In this document: one piece after another, positions 35,773 through 44,687 of the stretch
Numbering within the stretch: the stretch's first letter is position 1
Layout: each line of letters begins with the position of its first letter
From: Candidatus Onthenecus intestinigallinarum
Lineage (GTDB): Bacteria; Bacillota; Clostridia; Christensenellales; Aristaeellaceae
Assembly: GCA_018713325.1 (NCBI GenBank)
Contig: DVFJ01000006.1
Span: forward strand, 62,001 to 126,000
DNA length: 64,000 nucleotides
Direction of reading: 5' to 3'
Program-made: the position numbers and the translations under genes
Notes under the pieces: model-generated
The model's database searches: none
Seen by the model: the letters and a program-made list of their open reading frames with translations, nothing else
Told to the model about the DNA's origin: nothing

Positions 35773-37158
35773 ATGTTGAAGGAATACCGCACCATCCGCG
35801 AGGTCGTCGGCCCGCTGATGCTGGTGGACGGCGTCGCGGGCGTCAAGTACGACGAGCTGGTCGAGATCGAGCAGGCCGACGGCGAGAAGCGCCAGGGCAA
35901 GGTGCTCGAAATCGAAAACGACAAGGCGCTGGTGCAGCTGTTCGAGTCCAGCAACGGCCTGCGCATCGACAACGCCAAGGCGCGCTTCCTGGGCCGCAGC
36001 ATCGAGCTGTCCGTCTCCCCGGATATGCTCGGCCGCGTGTTCGACGGCATGGGCAATCCCAAGGACGGCGGCCCGGCGCTGATCCCCGAAAAGCGCATGG
36101 ACATCAACGGCCAGCCGCTCAATCCCGCTGCGCGCGACTACCCCAGCGAGTTCATCCAGACGGGCATCTCCGCCATCGACGGCCTGAATACGCTCGTGCG
36201 CGGTCAGAAGCTGCCCGTGTTCTCCGGCAGCGGCCTGCCGCATGCGCAGTTGGCCACGCAGATCGCCCGCCAGGCCAAGGTGCTGGGCACCGACAGTAAG
36301 TTCGCCGTCGTGTTCGGCGCCATCGGCATCACGTTCGAAGAGGCAGACTACTTCATCAGCGACTTCAAGCGCACCGGCGCCATCGAGCGCGCAGTCCTCT
36401 TCATGAACCTGGCCAACGACCCGGCCATCGAGCGCATCGCCACCCCGCGCATGGCGCTCACCGCTGCGGAATACCTGGCCTATGAAAAGGGCATGCACGT
36501 GCTGGTCATCCTGACCGACATCACCAACTATGCCGAGGCGCTGCGCGAGGTCTCCGCCGCGCGCAAGGAGGTCCCCGGCCGCCGCGGCTACCCGGGCTAC
36601 CTGTACACGGACCTGGCGTCCATGTACGAGCGCGCGGGCCGCGTCATCGGCAAGGAGGGCTCGATCACCCAGATCCCGATCCTCTCCATGCCCGAGGACG
36701 ACAAGACGCACCCCATCCCCGACCTGACCGGCTACATCACGGAGGGCCAGATCATCCTGTCCCGCGAGCTGTACCGCAAGGGCGTCCAGCCGCCCATCGA
36801 CGTGCTGCCCTCGCTGTCCCGCCTCAAGGACAAGGGCATCGGCAAGGGCAAGACGCGCGAGGATCACGCCGCCACGATGAACCAGCTCTTCGCCGCCTAT
36901 TCCCGCGGCAAGGACGCCAAGGAACTTGCCGTCATCCTCGGCGACGCGGCGCTGTCTGACATCGACAAGCAGTATGCCGCCTTCTCCGATGCCTTTGAGC
37001 GCGAGTATGTCTCCCAGGGCTACAACGCCAACCGCTCCGTCACGGAGACGCTGGACCTGGGCTGGAAGCTGCTGTCCATGCTGCCGCGCGCCGAGCTCAA
37101 GCGCATCCGTGACGATATGCTGGATCAGTATCTGCCGAAGAAAGAGGGGGAGGCCTGA
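35773..37158 (+). CDS. ntpB: V-type ATPase regulatory subunit B
   Basis: A 461-residue non-catalytic subunit of the A3B3 head. It lacks a Walker A Lys ([12 protein letters not shown] in place of a P-loop), as is normal for B. It keeps the [22 protein letters not shown] region supplying the arginine finger to subunit A, and [11 protein letters not shown]. It starts one base after the ntpA stop and shares TGATG with ntpD. Confidence 0.96.
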   Translation: MLKEYRTIREVVGPLMLVDGVAGVKYDELVEIEQADGEKRQGKVLEIENDKALVQLFESSNGLRIDNAKARFLGRSIELSVSPDMLGRVFDGMGNPKDGGPALIPEKRMDINGQPLNPAARDYPSEFIQTGISAIDGLNTLVRGQKLPVFSGSGLPHAQLATQIARQAKVLGTDSKFAVVFGAIGITFEEADYFISDFKRTGAIERAVLFMNLANDPAIERIATPRMALTAAEYLAYEKGMHVLVILTDITNYAEALREVSAARKEVPGRRGYPGYLYTDLASMYERAGRVIGKEGSITQIPILSMPEDDKTHPIPDLTGYITEGQIILSRELYRKGVQPPIDVLPSLSRLKDKGIGKGKTREDHAATMNQLFAAYSRGKDAKELAVILGDAALSDIDKQYAAFSDAFEREYVSQGYNANRSVTETLDLGWKLLSMLPRAELKRIRDDMLDQYLPKKEGEA

Positions 37159-37799
37159 TGGCTGCCGCCCTGCACGTCAACCCCACCCGCATGGAGCTCA
37201 CCCGCATCAAGCGCAGGCTTGTGACCGCCAGGCGCGGCCACAAGCTGCTCAAGGACAAGCGGGATGAGATGGTCCGTCAGTTTATCCTGCTCGTACGCGA
37301 GAACGCAAAGCTGCGCAAGGAGGTCGAGCGCGAGCTCAAGGGCGCGCTGGCCGACTTTGCCCTCGCGCGCGCGGTGATGGACAACCAGACGCTGGAAGAG
37401 GCCATCCTGTATCCGGCCCGCAGCGCGGGCATCGTGCTCGGCGAGCGCAACGTGCTCTCCGTCCACGTGCCGACGATCACCGTCGTGCAGAATTCCGAAA
37501 AGGACAGCGCGCTGCCCTACGGCCTGGCCGAGACCAGCGCGGATCTGGACGACGCCATCGCCACCATGGCGCGCCTGCTGCCCAAGCTGCTGCGCCTGGC
37601 CGAGACGGAAAAGACCTGCGATCTGCTGGCGGACGAGATCGAAAAGACCCGCCGCCGCGTCAACGCGCTGGAGTACGTGATGATTCCCCAGTTCGAGGAG
37701 ACCATCCGTTTCATCTCCATGAAGCTCGACGAGAACGAGCGCGGATCCCTCACGCGTCTGATGAAGGTCAAGGACATGATCGCTGAAAGGCAGGCGTGA
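37158..37799 (+). CDS. ntpD: V-type ATPase subunit D
   Basis: The 213-residue central rotor shaft subunit, mostly two long helices. The N-terminus NPTRMELTRIKRRLVTARRG and the C-terminal RRRVNALEYVMIPQFEETIR are diagnostic. It is translationally coupled to ntpB and last in the operon, followed by a strong terminator. Confidence 0.95.
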   Translation: MAAALHVNPTRMELTRIKRRLVTARRGHKLLKDKRDEMVRQFILLVRENAKLRKEVERELKGALADFALARAVMDNQTLEEAILYPARSAGIVLGERNVLSVHVPTITVVQNSEKDSALPYGLAETSADLDDAIATMARLLPKLLRLAETEKTCDLLADEIEKTRRRVNALEYVMIPQFEETIRFISMKLDENERGSLTRLMKVKDMIAERQA

Positions 37800-37807
37800 A
37801 GCCCGCC

Positions 37808-37838
37808 AAAAGCCGCACGCAGCGTGCGGCTTTTTTTT
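37808..37838 (+). terminator. Terminator after the V-ATPase operon
   Basis: AAAAGCCGCA/TGCGGCTTTT stem with a CGCAGCG loop and eight T. Confidence 0.93.
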
Positions 37839-37842
37839 ACGC

Positions 37843-37892
37843 TTGACTTCGCCAAAAGCTGTGCTATAATCTATTTAGAAAAAAATCTAAAT
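37843..37892 (+). promoter_or_regulatory. Promoter and start-site operator of the ABC exporter
   Basis: TTGACT (37843-37848), 16 bases, extended -10 TGCTATAAT (37862-37870). A perfect 7-base inverted repeat, ATTTAGA-N6-TCTAAAT, at 37873-37892 covers the expected start site, a position suited to repression. Confidence 0.75.
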
Positions 37893-37917
37893 TCTTTTGA
37901 CACTGTGGGAGGATGCA

Positions 37918-38658
37918 ATGCAGGACATGATCGCGCTTTCGAACCTGAGCAAGACTTATGCCCGGGGCGGGGTCAAGGCGGTGGACGGCCTGAACCTGCG
38001 CGTCGGGCATGGCGAAATCTTTGGGTTCATCGGGCCCAATGGAGCGGGCAAGACGACGACGATCAAGATGCTGACGGGCATTCTGAATCCGGACGCAGGC
38101 GAGGTCGTCGTGAATGGGATCGACATGCGCCGGGATCCGATCGCGGCCAAGCGGCTGATCGGCTATGTGCCGGACGGCGGCGAGGTGTACGAGCGCCTGA
38201 CGGGCATGGAGTATCTGTGCTTCATGGCGGACGTCTACGGCGTGCCGGACGGGCTGCGGCGCGAGCGGATCGAGCGGTACCTGGAGCTGTTCGAGCTGAC
38301 GGATGCGGCGGGTAATCAGGTGCGCAGCTACTCGCGCGGCATGCGGCAGAAGATCACGTTGATCGGCGCGCTGCTGCACGCGCCCGCGCTGTGGGTGCTG
38401 GATGAGCCGATGGTCGGCCTTGACCCCAAGGCGTCGCACATCCTCAAGGAGGAGATGCGACGCCACTGCGCGGCGGGCAACACGGTCTTCTTTTCCACGC
38501 ACGTGCTCGACGTCGCAGAGCGGCTGTGCGACCGCATCGGCATCATTCGCGCGGGCAAGCTGGTCGCTGTGGGGACGATGGACGAGCTGCGCAGCGCGGA
38601 GCATGCACAGACGCTGGAGAGCATCTTCCTGGAGCTGACGGACGCGGAAGGGGAATGA
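37918..38658 (+). CDS. ABC exporter ATP-binding protein
   Basis: A 246-residue ATPase of the ABC-2/drug-exporter type. Walker A is GPNGAGKT near 41, the signature is the variant YSRGMRQK near 140, Walker B is LWVLDEP near 160, and the switch His is in STHVLD. ATG 37918 has GGGAGG 6 bases upstream. The stop overlaps the permease start (ATGA). Substrate unknown; bacteriocin, lipid or ion export are all seen in this class. Confidence 0.93.
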   Translation: MQDMIALSNLSKTYARGGVKAVDGLNLRVGHGEIFGFIGPNGAGKTTTIKMLTGILNPDAGEVVVNGIDMRRDPIAAKRLIGYVPDGGEVYERLTGMEYLCFMADVYGVPDGLRRERIERYLELFELTDAAGNQVRSYSRGMRQKITLIGALLHAPALWVLDEPMVGLDPKASHILKEEMRRHCAAGNTVFFSTHVLDVAERLCDRIGIIRAGKLVAVGTMDELRSAEHAQTLESIFLELTDAEGE

Positions 38659-40325
38659 GGACGGTGCGCACATTTTGGATTCTCTTTCGCGCCCAGATGC
38701 GAAACCGCCTGGGCGTCTCGGCGCTGCGCAGTTGGCGGACGGATCGCAGGCGCATGTTGCGGGATCTTCTGATCGGCCTGTGCGCGCTGGCAGGCGTGGG
38801 CTCGGTGATCGGGCTGTATGCCTGGATGCTGGCCGTGCTGTTTGACGCGGCGAAGGGTCCGCTGGCGTTTGTGCAGGAACTGACGCTGATGGCGATCCTG
38901 ACGCTGCTACAGGCCATGACGCTGTTGCTGGGCACGGGCACGATGCTGGGCACGCTCTACTTCGGACGCGACAGCGAACTGCTGGCGGCCCTGCCCGTCG
39001 GCAGGCGGACGGTCTTTGCGTCCAAGTTTGCGCAGGTGCTCGTCTTTGAGTACGCCCTGGTGCTGGCGTTCGGACTGCCGCCGGTCGTACTGTATGCGCA
39101 GGCGTTCTCGCTGTCCTACGCCGTGCGCGGGGCGTTGGTGCTCCTGCTGTTGCCGCTGCTGCCGCTGACGGTCTCGGCGCTGCTGTCGCTGCTGCTGATG
39201 CGCGCAAGCGCGCTCATCCGTCACCGTGAGGCGCTGATGATCGGGGCGACGTTCGCCGCCATGTTGGCCATCTTCCTGGGACAGATGGCGCTTATGCGCG
39301 TGGGCGAGGACAGCCTGACGCTCAGGGCAATCCTGCAGTTTCTGATGGCTCGAAAGACACTGGCCGACCGCTTCGCGCGCCTCTATCCGCCCGCCGGCTG
39401 GGCGCTGTACAGCCTGGGCGGCGCAGGCGCATGGGGGAATCTGGCGCGTCTGGCCGGCGCGTCGCTGCTCGGGCTTGGGGTGGCGCTGATGCTGGCGGGC
39501 CGGCTGTATGCCCAGGGCCTTGCCGCCGCATCCGAGACGGCGGCGCGCAGGGGACGAGGCGGCCGGAAGACCGCGCCGCGCAGGCCGCAGCTGGTGGCGA
39601 TCTTCCTGCGCGAGTGGCGCATTGCATTGCGCACGCCCGCCTATGCGACCAACGGCCTGGCGTCCATCCTCATGGCCCCGCTCATGGTGTGCATGATGGC
39701 CTTTGCCCTGCCGGAGGAGGCGGACGAGGCCCTGCGGGCGGTTCGCGTGCTGGGCCTGCAGACGGACGCCCTGTTGCCGCTGGGCCTGACGGCGCTGCTG
39801 GCGCTTATCGGCAGCATCAACACGGCCGGGGTCACCGCCTTCTCGCGCGAAGGCGCGCTGCTGGGCTTTGGGCGCTCCTTGCCCGTGCGCGGACGGACGC
39901 TGGCGCTGGGCAAACAGCTCTTCGGCGCTTCGGTGGCGCTGCTGACCGTGCTGGCGGGCGTTGCGGCCGCGCTGGCGGCCTGGCGGATGCCGCCGGCGCA
40001 GGCGGCCTATGCCGCCGCCGTCGCGCTGGCCTTTTCCTCGGGCGTGAACGCGGTTGGCCTCACATTTGACCTGTACCGCCCGCGGCTGAACTGGATCTCG
40101 CCCACAGAGGCGATCAAGCAGGGCCTGAACCCGTGCATCGGCCTGCTGGCGATGCTGCTCTTCGCGCTGATCGAGGCCGGCGGGATCTACCTGGCGCTCC
40201 GCATGGGCGCCGGGATGTCGGCATTCCTGGCGGTCATGGCCGGAATCGCGCTGGGGCTGTGCGCGCTCTCGCATGCGCTGCTGCTGGGCCTGAGCGGGCG
40301 GCTGTATGCGCGCCTGGAAACCTGA
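38655..40325 (+). CDS. Large ABC exporter permease
   Basis: A 556-residue membrane protein with roughly a dozen hydrophobic segments, apparently two six-helix halves joined by a basic loop (ARRGRGGRKTAPRRPQ near 300). It therefore may serve alone as the full membrane part of the transporter, where many ABC-2 systems use two copies. It follows the ATPase gene with a 4-base overlap. No family-specific substrate motif is recognised. Confidence 0.85.
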   Translation: MRTVRTFWILFRAQMRNRLGVSALRSWRTDRRRMLRDLLIGLCALAGVGSVIGLYAWMLAVLFDAAKGPLAFVQELTLMAILTLLQAMTLLLGTGTMLGTLYFGRDSELLAALPVGRRTVFASKFAQVLVFEYALVLAFGLPPVVLYAQAFSLSYAVRGALVLLLLPLLPLTVSALLSLLLMRASALIRHREALMIGATFAAMLAIFLGQMALMRVGEDSLTLRAILQFLMARKTLADRFARLYPPAGWALYSLGGAGAWGNLARLAGASLLGLGVALMLAGRLYAQGLAAASETAARRGRGGRKTAPRRPQLVAIFLREWRIALRTPAYATNGLASILMAPLMVCMMAFALPEEADEALRAVRVLGLQTDALLPLGLTALLALIGSINTAGVTAFSREGALLGFGRSLPVRGRTLALGKQLFGASVALLTVLAGVAAALAAWRMPPAQAAYAAAVALAFSSGVNAVGLTFDLYRPRLNWISPTEAIKQGLNPCIGLLAMLLFALIEAGGIYLALRMGAGMSAFLAVMAGIALGLCALSHALLLGLSGRLYARLET

Positions 40326-40344
40326 TCTTTTTTGCAAGAAGTGG

Positions 40345-40372
40345 TTGACAAATGCGCAATCTGTGCTATAAT
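40345..40372 (+). promoter_or_regulatory. Promoter of the tRNA-Pro gene
   Basis: TTGACA, 16 bases, extended -10 TGCTATAAT; close to consensus, as expected for a stable RNA. Confidence 0.88.
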
Positions 40373-40409
40373 ATTGACTGTTCGCCGGAAGTGCTTCGGC
40401 GGGACATGT

Positions 40410-40486
40410 CTGGGTGTAGCGCAGCTTGGTAGCGTGCTTGAATGGGGTTCAAGAGGCCGGAGGTTCAAATCCTCTCACCCAGACCA
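40410..40486 (+). tRNA. tRNA-Pro, anticodon GGG, with encoded CCA
   Basis: 77 bases fold as a cloverleaf: acceptor CTGGGTG/CACCCAG, discriminator A, D arm GCGC-AGCTTGGTA-GCGT, anticodon stem CTTGA/TCAAG with loop ATGGGGT (anticodon GGG, reading CCC and CCU), T arm GGAGG-TTCAAAT-CCTCT, and 3' CCA in the DNA. It has its own promoter, and a small hairpin (CGCCG/CGGCG) lies in the leader. Confidence 0.95.
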
Positions 40487-40487
40487 A

Positions 40488-40538
40488 AATGAGACGCCGG
40501 TGTGGATACGATGTATCGCGCCGGCGCCTCGTTTTTTT
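40488..40538 (+). terminator. Terminator after the tRNA-Pro gene
   Basis: A long hairpin with arms around GAGACGCCGG and CCGGCGCCTC, imperfect at two positions, ending in seven T. Confidence 0.75.
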
Positions 40539-40565
40539 GATTTCATACGGGTTTGCGAGGGAAGT

Positions 40566-41438
40566 ATGGACTGCATCCGCAAGGAACTGGAACGGATGGG
40601 CGTCTGCTGCCATGACATATGCATATTGCAGGACAAAGACGGGATCGTCGTCGCCCGCGTCCAAAGCGGCGCGCGCTCCTGTGTGCTCAAGTGCTTTCAA
40701 GTTGAGGCGTACAGGCGCGAGATTTCAAATTATCAGGCGCTTCGGTCGCTGCATGTGCCCACGCTTGCCGTCCTCGCGCAGACCGATTCGGCGCTGCTGC
40801 TGGAGGATGTGGACGCCAGCCCGGTCTATCGCCTGGGGACGGCGGCCGACCTGGCCGACCCGGTCGTGGCCATGCGCCTGGCCGGGTGGTACAGGCAGCT
40901 GCACCAACGGGGCTATGCCCATGTCGCACGGCATGGGGCGGGGCTGTATGACGAGGCCGACTTCTTTACCAGGGAGCACATCGCCGAGATCCAAGAAAAG
41001 ACCGGCACGCAGGCGGACGCCGTGTGGGGCCTGCTGGAAGAGCGCTTTGACGCCATCTGCGAAATGCTGGGGCGGACCAGACGGACGCTCACCTACAATG
41101 ACTTTTACCATACGAATCTGGTCGTGGCCCGGGACCGTTCCGCGGCGCTGATGTTCGACTACAACCTGCTGGGCAAGGGCTATGCCTACTCCGACGTGCG
41201 GAATGTCCTTTCGAGCCTGGCCCCACAGAGCAGGGATGCGTTTTTGGCGGCATACGGCGCGGTCGATCCCCTCGAAATGGCGGTGGATGACGTCGTATCG
41301 CCCGTGGTGACCCTGTACATGGCCTGCCGGCGTCCCCGGTTTCCAAGCTGGGCGGAGGGGCTGATCGACGAAATGCATACCGCGCTTGCAGACAAAATCA
41401 GGCGCTTGACGGATGGGGCTTCGAAGCAGACCACATGA
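40566..41438 (+). CDS. Aminoglycoside-phosphotransferase-like kinase
   Basis: A 290-residue protein with the APH/choline kinase fold. The catalytic loop reads TYNDFYHTNLVV, keeping the catalytic Asp and metal-binding Asn but lacking the usual HGD His. The metal-binding Asp follows in MFDYNLLGKG, and LLLEDVDA is the hinge region. Substrate unknown: spore-coat CotS-like proteins, sugar or choline kinases and resistance enzymes share this fold, and nothing here points to resistance. ATG 40566 has GAGGGA close upstream. The following HD-domain gene is probably in the same unit. Confidence 0.78.
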   Translation: MDCIRKELERMGVCCHDICILQDKDGIVVARVQSGARSCVLKCFQVEAYRREISNYQALRSLHVPTLAVLAQTDSALLLEDVDASPVYRLGTAADLADPVVAMRLAGWYRQLHQRGYAHVARHGAGLYDEADFFTREHIAEIQEKTGTQADAVWGLLEERFDAICEMLGRTRRTLTYNDFYHTNLVVARDRSAALMFDYNLLGKGYAYSDVRNVLSSLAPQSRDAFLAAYGAVDPLEMAVDDVVSPVVTLYMACRRPRFPSWAEGLIDEMHTALADKIRRLTDGASKQTT

Positions 41439-41500
41439 GAACCGATCGCGCGGCATGCCGCTCTTGTAGGCCGCGCCCCACGAAAAGGAGAGAACCGGCG

Positions 41501-42145
41501 ATGGATCAGGATATGTTGCGCGGCATGATGGACGAGGTCAAGGCATTCTTTGCGGGCGAGTCCAGCGGACACGACTATGCGCACACGCTGCGGGTGTACC
41601 GGCTGGCGACGCGGATCGCTGAAAGGGAAGGGGCCGACCTGGACGTCGTCCGGCTTGCAGCGCTGCTGCACGACGTAGACGACGTCAAGCTCTCCCCAGC
41701 CACGCACGCGGGAAAGGACCATGCGGTCGCCCTGATGCGGGCGCACGACGTGGCGGAAGCGACCATCCGGACGGTGTGCGCCCTCATCGAGGAGGTCTCC
41801 TTTGCGGGCGACGACACCGTCGCGCCCGCATCGATCGAGGGACAGTGCGTGCAGGATGCGGACCGGCTGGACGCCATCGGCGCCATCGGCATCGCCCGGG
41901 CGTTTGCATACGGCGGACACCACAACCGGGCGATGCACGACCCGGACGAGCGGCCGAACCTGCACATGACGCGCGATGAATATCGAAGGCACGTCTCCAC
42001 GAGCGTCAACCACTTCTACGAAAAGCTGTTTCGCCTCAAGGATCTCATGAATACGCAGACCGCGCGGGAGATTGCGGCGCACCGGGACCGGTTCATGCAC
42101 GAGTACATCGACGAGTTCCTGCTGGAATGGGACGGGGAGCGGTGA
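41501..42145 (+). CDS. HD-domain phosphohydrolase
   Basis: 214 residues of the YedJ-like HD group. The metal ligands are visible: His in SGHDYAHTLRV near 23-27, LLHDVDD near 53-59, and DADRLDAIGAIG near 123. The tail is helical. These enzymes hydrolyse nucleotides or other phosphoesters; the substrate is not predictable. ATG 41501 has AAAGGAG about 10 bases upstream. It sits between the kinase-like gene and an ASCH remnant. Confidence 0.87.
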   Translation: MDQDMLRGMMDEVKAFFAGESSGHDYAHTLRVYRLATRIAEREGADLDVVRLAALLHDVDDVKLSPATHAGKDHAVALMRAHDVAEATIRTVCALIEEVSFAGDDTVAPASIEGQCVQDADRLDAIGAIGIARAFAYGGHHNRAMHDPDERPNLHMTRDEYRRHVSTSVNHFYEKLFRLKDLMNTQTAREIAAHRDRFMHEYIDEFLLEWDGER

Positions 42146-42173
42146 GCGGATCGGAACAGAAGGGGGAGATCCC

Positions 42174-42299
42174 ATGAAGGTTCTGAGCCTGATGGAGCCG
42201 TGGGCGACGCTGATCCGGACGGGGCAGAAGCGCGTGAAAAAATGGAAAGGCCGGATGAAAACGGGAGGCGGATTCGTCCTCATCTATAGAAGGCGATGA
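42174..42299 (+). pseudogene. Truncated ASCH-domain gene remnant
   Basis: 41 codons. The first 20 or so (MKVLSLMEPWATLIRTGQKR) are the typical start of an ASCH RNA-binding domain protein, which is normally about 120-150 residues. After this the reading diverges into a short basic tail and stops. A good ribosome site (GGGGGAG) remains. It looks like a gene cut down by an internal deletion, possibly still translated as a short peptide. Confidence 0.6.
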
Positions 42300-42312
42300 G
42301 GAGGAGACGCAC

Positions 42313-43323
42313 ATGAGGAAGGCGCTGGCGCTGTGGATGGCGTGGCTGCTACTGGCGGCATGCGGGCCGGCGGCGCATGCGGAGCAGGCGGGGTTTGAGA
42401 CGGCCGGCCGGGTGCGCGACGGCCTGCCCGAGCTGACGATCCGCGTGAACGACACGGGGGAGCGGCAGGAGGATGCGCTGCGCGAGCACACGCTGCGGGT
42501 GCAGATCGAGGCGCAGGACGGGAGCTTTGCGCAGGAGCTGACATACCGCTCGTCCGAGCTGCCGCAACAGGAGCACCTGGCGCTCTTTGCGCGCCTGGAG
42601 GATGTGAACTTCGACGGCTTCGGCGACCTGCTGCTGCTGACGGCGCAGGGCGCGCGCAATGTGTTCTTTGCCGTCGCCGTCTGGAACGAGGAGGCGGGCC
42701 GGTTCAATTCCGTGGAGCAGACGGAGGCGTGGGACGGCGAGAACAGGCGCCTGTCGGGCACGGAGGTGGAGCAGCTGGAGCTGTGCAACCATGAGCTGGA
42801 CCCGGAGAGCCGCTGCGTGCTCTCCGGCGTGAGCGACGGCTTCTTCTACTACACGCTGACCGCCTACTGCTGGGAGTCCCGCTACGGCCAGGTCGTGCGC
42901 GCCGTGTGGGACGTGTACGACGCGGGCGAGGGCCTCATCGGCGAGTCGCTGGTGCTGTATGGCACGGGCGTCACCCTGTGCTGGGACGAGCAGTACCCGG
43001 AATCGTGGTATTACGGCCAGGAGGGCGTATACGCGGAGCGCAGCCGTTCGGCGCGCGAGATGATCACGGGCCGGGCCTCGTGGGACCCGACGTACCTGCG
43101 GGTGGCGAACACGGACTGGGTGAACCTGCGCCGGCAGGACAGAACGGATTCGCCCTCGCTGGCCAAGCTGGATGCGGGGACTGAGGTGGTGCTGCTGGCG
43201 GACGGCATCGGCACGGACGAGGGCTGGGTGCGCGTGTACGTGCCCGCGGACGCCCCTCCGGATGGCACGCAGGCGGGTCTGACGGGCTATATCTGGCACA
43301 GCTTTCTGGAGCCTGCGATCTGA
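42313..43323 (+). CDS. Putative lipoprotein with C-terminal SH3-like domain
   Basis: 336 residues. A signal peptide ends in a lipobox (LAAC, Cys17), so it should be a membrane-anchored lipoprotein. The middle (FARLEDVNFDGFGDLLLLT) resembles the DxNxDGxxD calcium-type repeat seen in VCBS/XAC2610-like domains. The last 70 residues (WVNLRRQD ... VLLADGIGTDEGWVRVYV ... GYIWHSFLEP) form a bacterial SH3 domain, usually cell-wall binding. ATG 42313 follows the ASCH remnant closely. Function unknown. Confidence 0.8.
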   Translation: MRKALALWMAWLLLAACGPAAHAEQAGFETAGRVRDGLPELTIRVNDTGERQEDALREHTLRVQIEAQDGSFAQELTYRSSELPQQEHLALFARLEDVNFDGFGDLLLLTAQGARNVFFAVAVWNEEAGRFNSVEQTEAWDGENRRLSGTEVEQLELCNHELDPESRCVLSGVSDGFFYYTLTAYCWESRYGQVVRAVWDVYDAGEGLIGESLVLYGTGVTLCWDEQYPESWYYGQEGVYAERSRSAREMITGRASWDPTYLRVANTDWVNLRRQDRTDSPSLAKLDAGTEVVLLADGIGTDEGWVRVYVPADAPPDGTQAGLTGYIWHSFLEPAI

Positions 43324-43337
43324 CCTGCAGGCCGCCG

Positions 43338-43366
43338 TTGACAGGCGGGCCCACAGGCCGTATAAT
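43338..43366 (+). promoter_or_regulatory. Consensus promoter of the cobalamin transport operon
   Basis: TTGACA, 17 bases, TATAAT, both perfect; starts the riboswitch leader. Confidence 0.9.
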
Positions 43367-43384
43367 AAGAGCGACAAATGAATA

Positions 43385-43590
43385 GCCGGTGTATCTGCGC
43401 ATATATGCGCGGCGTCCCCGTGGGGGACGTCATGGGAACACGGATGCAATTTCCGGGCTATCCCAGTAACCGTGAAGCGGACGAACGTGCAGCACGTCAC
43501 TGCCCAGGCGGGCGGGAAGACGCACCAGTAGGATGAGACAAAGCCGGGAGACCTGTTTACACCGTAAGTGATGCCCCTGGGGGTGGGATA
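43385..43590 (+). ncRNA. Cobalamin riboswitch
   Basis: The conserved core is readable in order: GGGAACACGGATGCAATTTCC, close to the usual GGGAA..GGTG.AA.TCC; then CCCAGTAACCGTGAAG (usual CCCGCAACTGTGA); the CACTGCC and GGCGGGAAGACGC segments; AGTAGGATGAG; and the B12 box GCCGGGAGACCTG at 43543-43555. It lies directly between a consensus promoter and a terminator, before an Fe/B12-type ABC importer. This fits transcription termination when cobalamin is abundant. The core shows some departures from consensus (CAGTAACCG), so ligand preference should not be assumed. Confidence 0.92.
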
Positions 43591-43628
43591 TGCTATTTGG
43601 GTCGGGAGCGATCGCTCAGGGCCTGTTT

Positions 43629-43656
43629 AGTGTTCCTCGGGGAGGGACGCTTTTTT
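43629..43656 (+). terminator. Riboswitch-controlled terminator
   Basis: A 10-bp stem with two G-T pairs (AGTGTTCCTC / GAGGGACGCT), loop GGG, six T, placed after the riboswitch and before the first gene. Confidence 0.85.
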
Positions 43657-43720
43657 GTTGCGCGCAGCGTGAGGCGTCCGCCTTGCTGATTCATTTGATC
43701 CAATGAATGGAGGGATCCCC

Positions 43721-44620
43721 ATGCGAAAAACCCTTGCCCTGCTCCTGACCGCCCTGATGCTCCTGAGCGCCGGCTGCGCGCAGGCGGCGAGCCTGATGGA
43801 CATGTACGGCCGCGAGGTCGTCCTGGACGCGTCCGCTACCCGCATTGTCGCGCTCGCGCCGTCCGACTGCGAGATCCTGTGCGCGCTGGGTGCGGAGGAC
43901 CTGCTGGTCGGCCGGGGCGCCTACTGCGACTATCCGGAGAGCATTCTGGATGTGCCCGTGGTCGAGACGGGCGAGAACACCAATCTGGAGCAGATCATCG
44001 CCCTGCAGCCGCAGGTCGTGCTGATGGCGGACATGGCGCAGACCGCAGAGCAGGTGCAGGCGCTGGAGGATGCGGGCATCCGCGTCGTGCTCAGCGACGC
44101 AAACGACATCGAGGGCGTCTACACGGCCATCCGCATGATCGGGCAGCTCACGGGGCTGGAGGGCGAGGCCGAGGCGCTGGTGGCGGACATGCAGGCGACG
44201 TTTGACGGCATCGTCGCCCAGTCCGAGGAGACCGGCAAGACGGTGTATTTCGAGGTCTCGCCGCTGGAGTACGGCCTGTGGACGGCCGGCGCGAACACGT
44301 TCATGGACGAGCTGGCCAGCCTGTGCGGCCTGACCAACGCCTTTGCGGACGTGGAGGGCTGGGCCGCGATCTCCGAGGAGCAGGTGCTGGAGCGCGATCC
44401 CGACTACATCGTGACGATCTCCATGTACTACGGCGAGGGCCCCACGCCCGTGGAGGAGATCATGGGCCGCCCTGGCTGGGAGCATCTGAAGGCTGTGGAA
44501 AATGGCGACGTGTTCAACGCCGACTCGAACGAGATCTCCCGTCCCGGTCCGCGCCTGAAGGACGCCGCGCTGGCGCTCTACGCGTTCGTCAGCGGGGAAG
44601 CGGAGGAGCCCGCCGCCTGA
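43721..44620 (+). CDS. btuF: Cobalamin-type ABC transporter substrate-binding lipoprotein
   Basis: A 299-residue lipoprotein (lipobox LSAGC, Cys19) of the BtuF/FhuD class III binding proteins. Typical landmarks are RIVALAPSDCEILCALGAEDLLVGR, the CDYPESILDVPVV segment, EQIIALQPQVVLM and the C-terminal long helix region. ATG 43721 has GGAGG 7 bases upstream. Such proteins bind corrinoids, haem or siderophores; the cobalamin riboswitch in front makes a corrinoid the best guess. Confidence 0.9.
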   Translation: MRKTLALLLTALMLLSAGCAQAASLMDMYGREVVLDASATRIVALAPSDCEILCALGAEDLLVGRGAYCDYPESILDVPVVETGENTNLEQIIALQPQVVLMADMAQTAEQVQALEDAGIRVVLSDANDIEGVYTAIRMIGQLTGLEGEAEALVADMQATFDGIVAQSEETGKTVYFEVSPLEYGLWTAGANTFMDELASLCGLTNAFADVEGWAAISEEQVLERDPDYIVTISMYYGEGPTPVEEIMGRPGWEHLKAVENGDVFNADSNEISRPGPRLKDAALALYAFVSGEAEEPAA

Positions 44621-44631
44621 TGTGGACCCAT

Positions 44632-44654
44632 GGGGAGCCGGAGAGCGGCTCCCC
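44632..44654 (+). other. Intercistronic hairpin btuF-btuC
   Basis: GGGGAGCCG/CGGCTCCCC with a five-base loop, followed by TTTCCC. It may tune read-through or protect the binding-protein mRNA, which is often needed in excess. Confidence 0.65.
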
Positions 44655-44687
44655 TTTCCCATTCTGAACCGCCTGAGGAAATTGCCG

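Noticed and set aside
40566-41438. Aminoglycoside resistance gene
   Set aside because: The APH fold is shared by many housekeeping kinases; the HGD His is missing, and there is no mobile element or resistance context.
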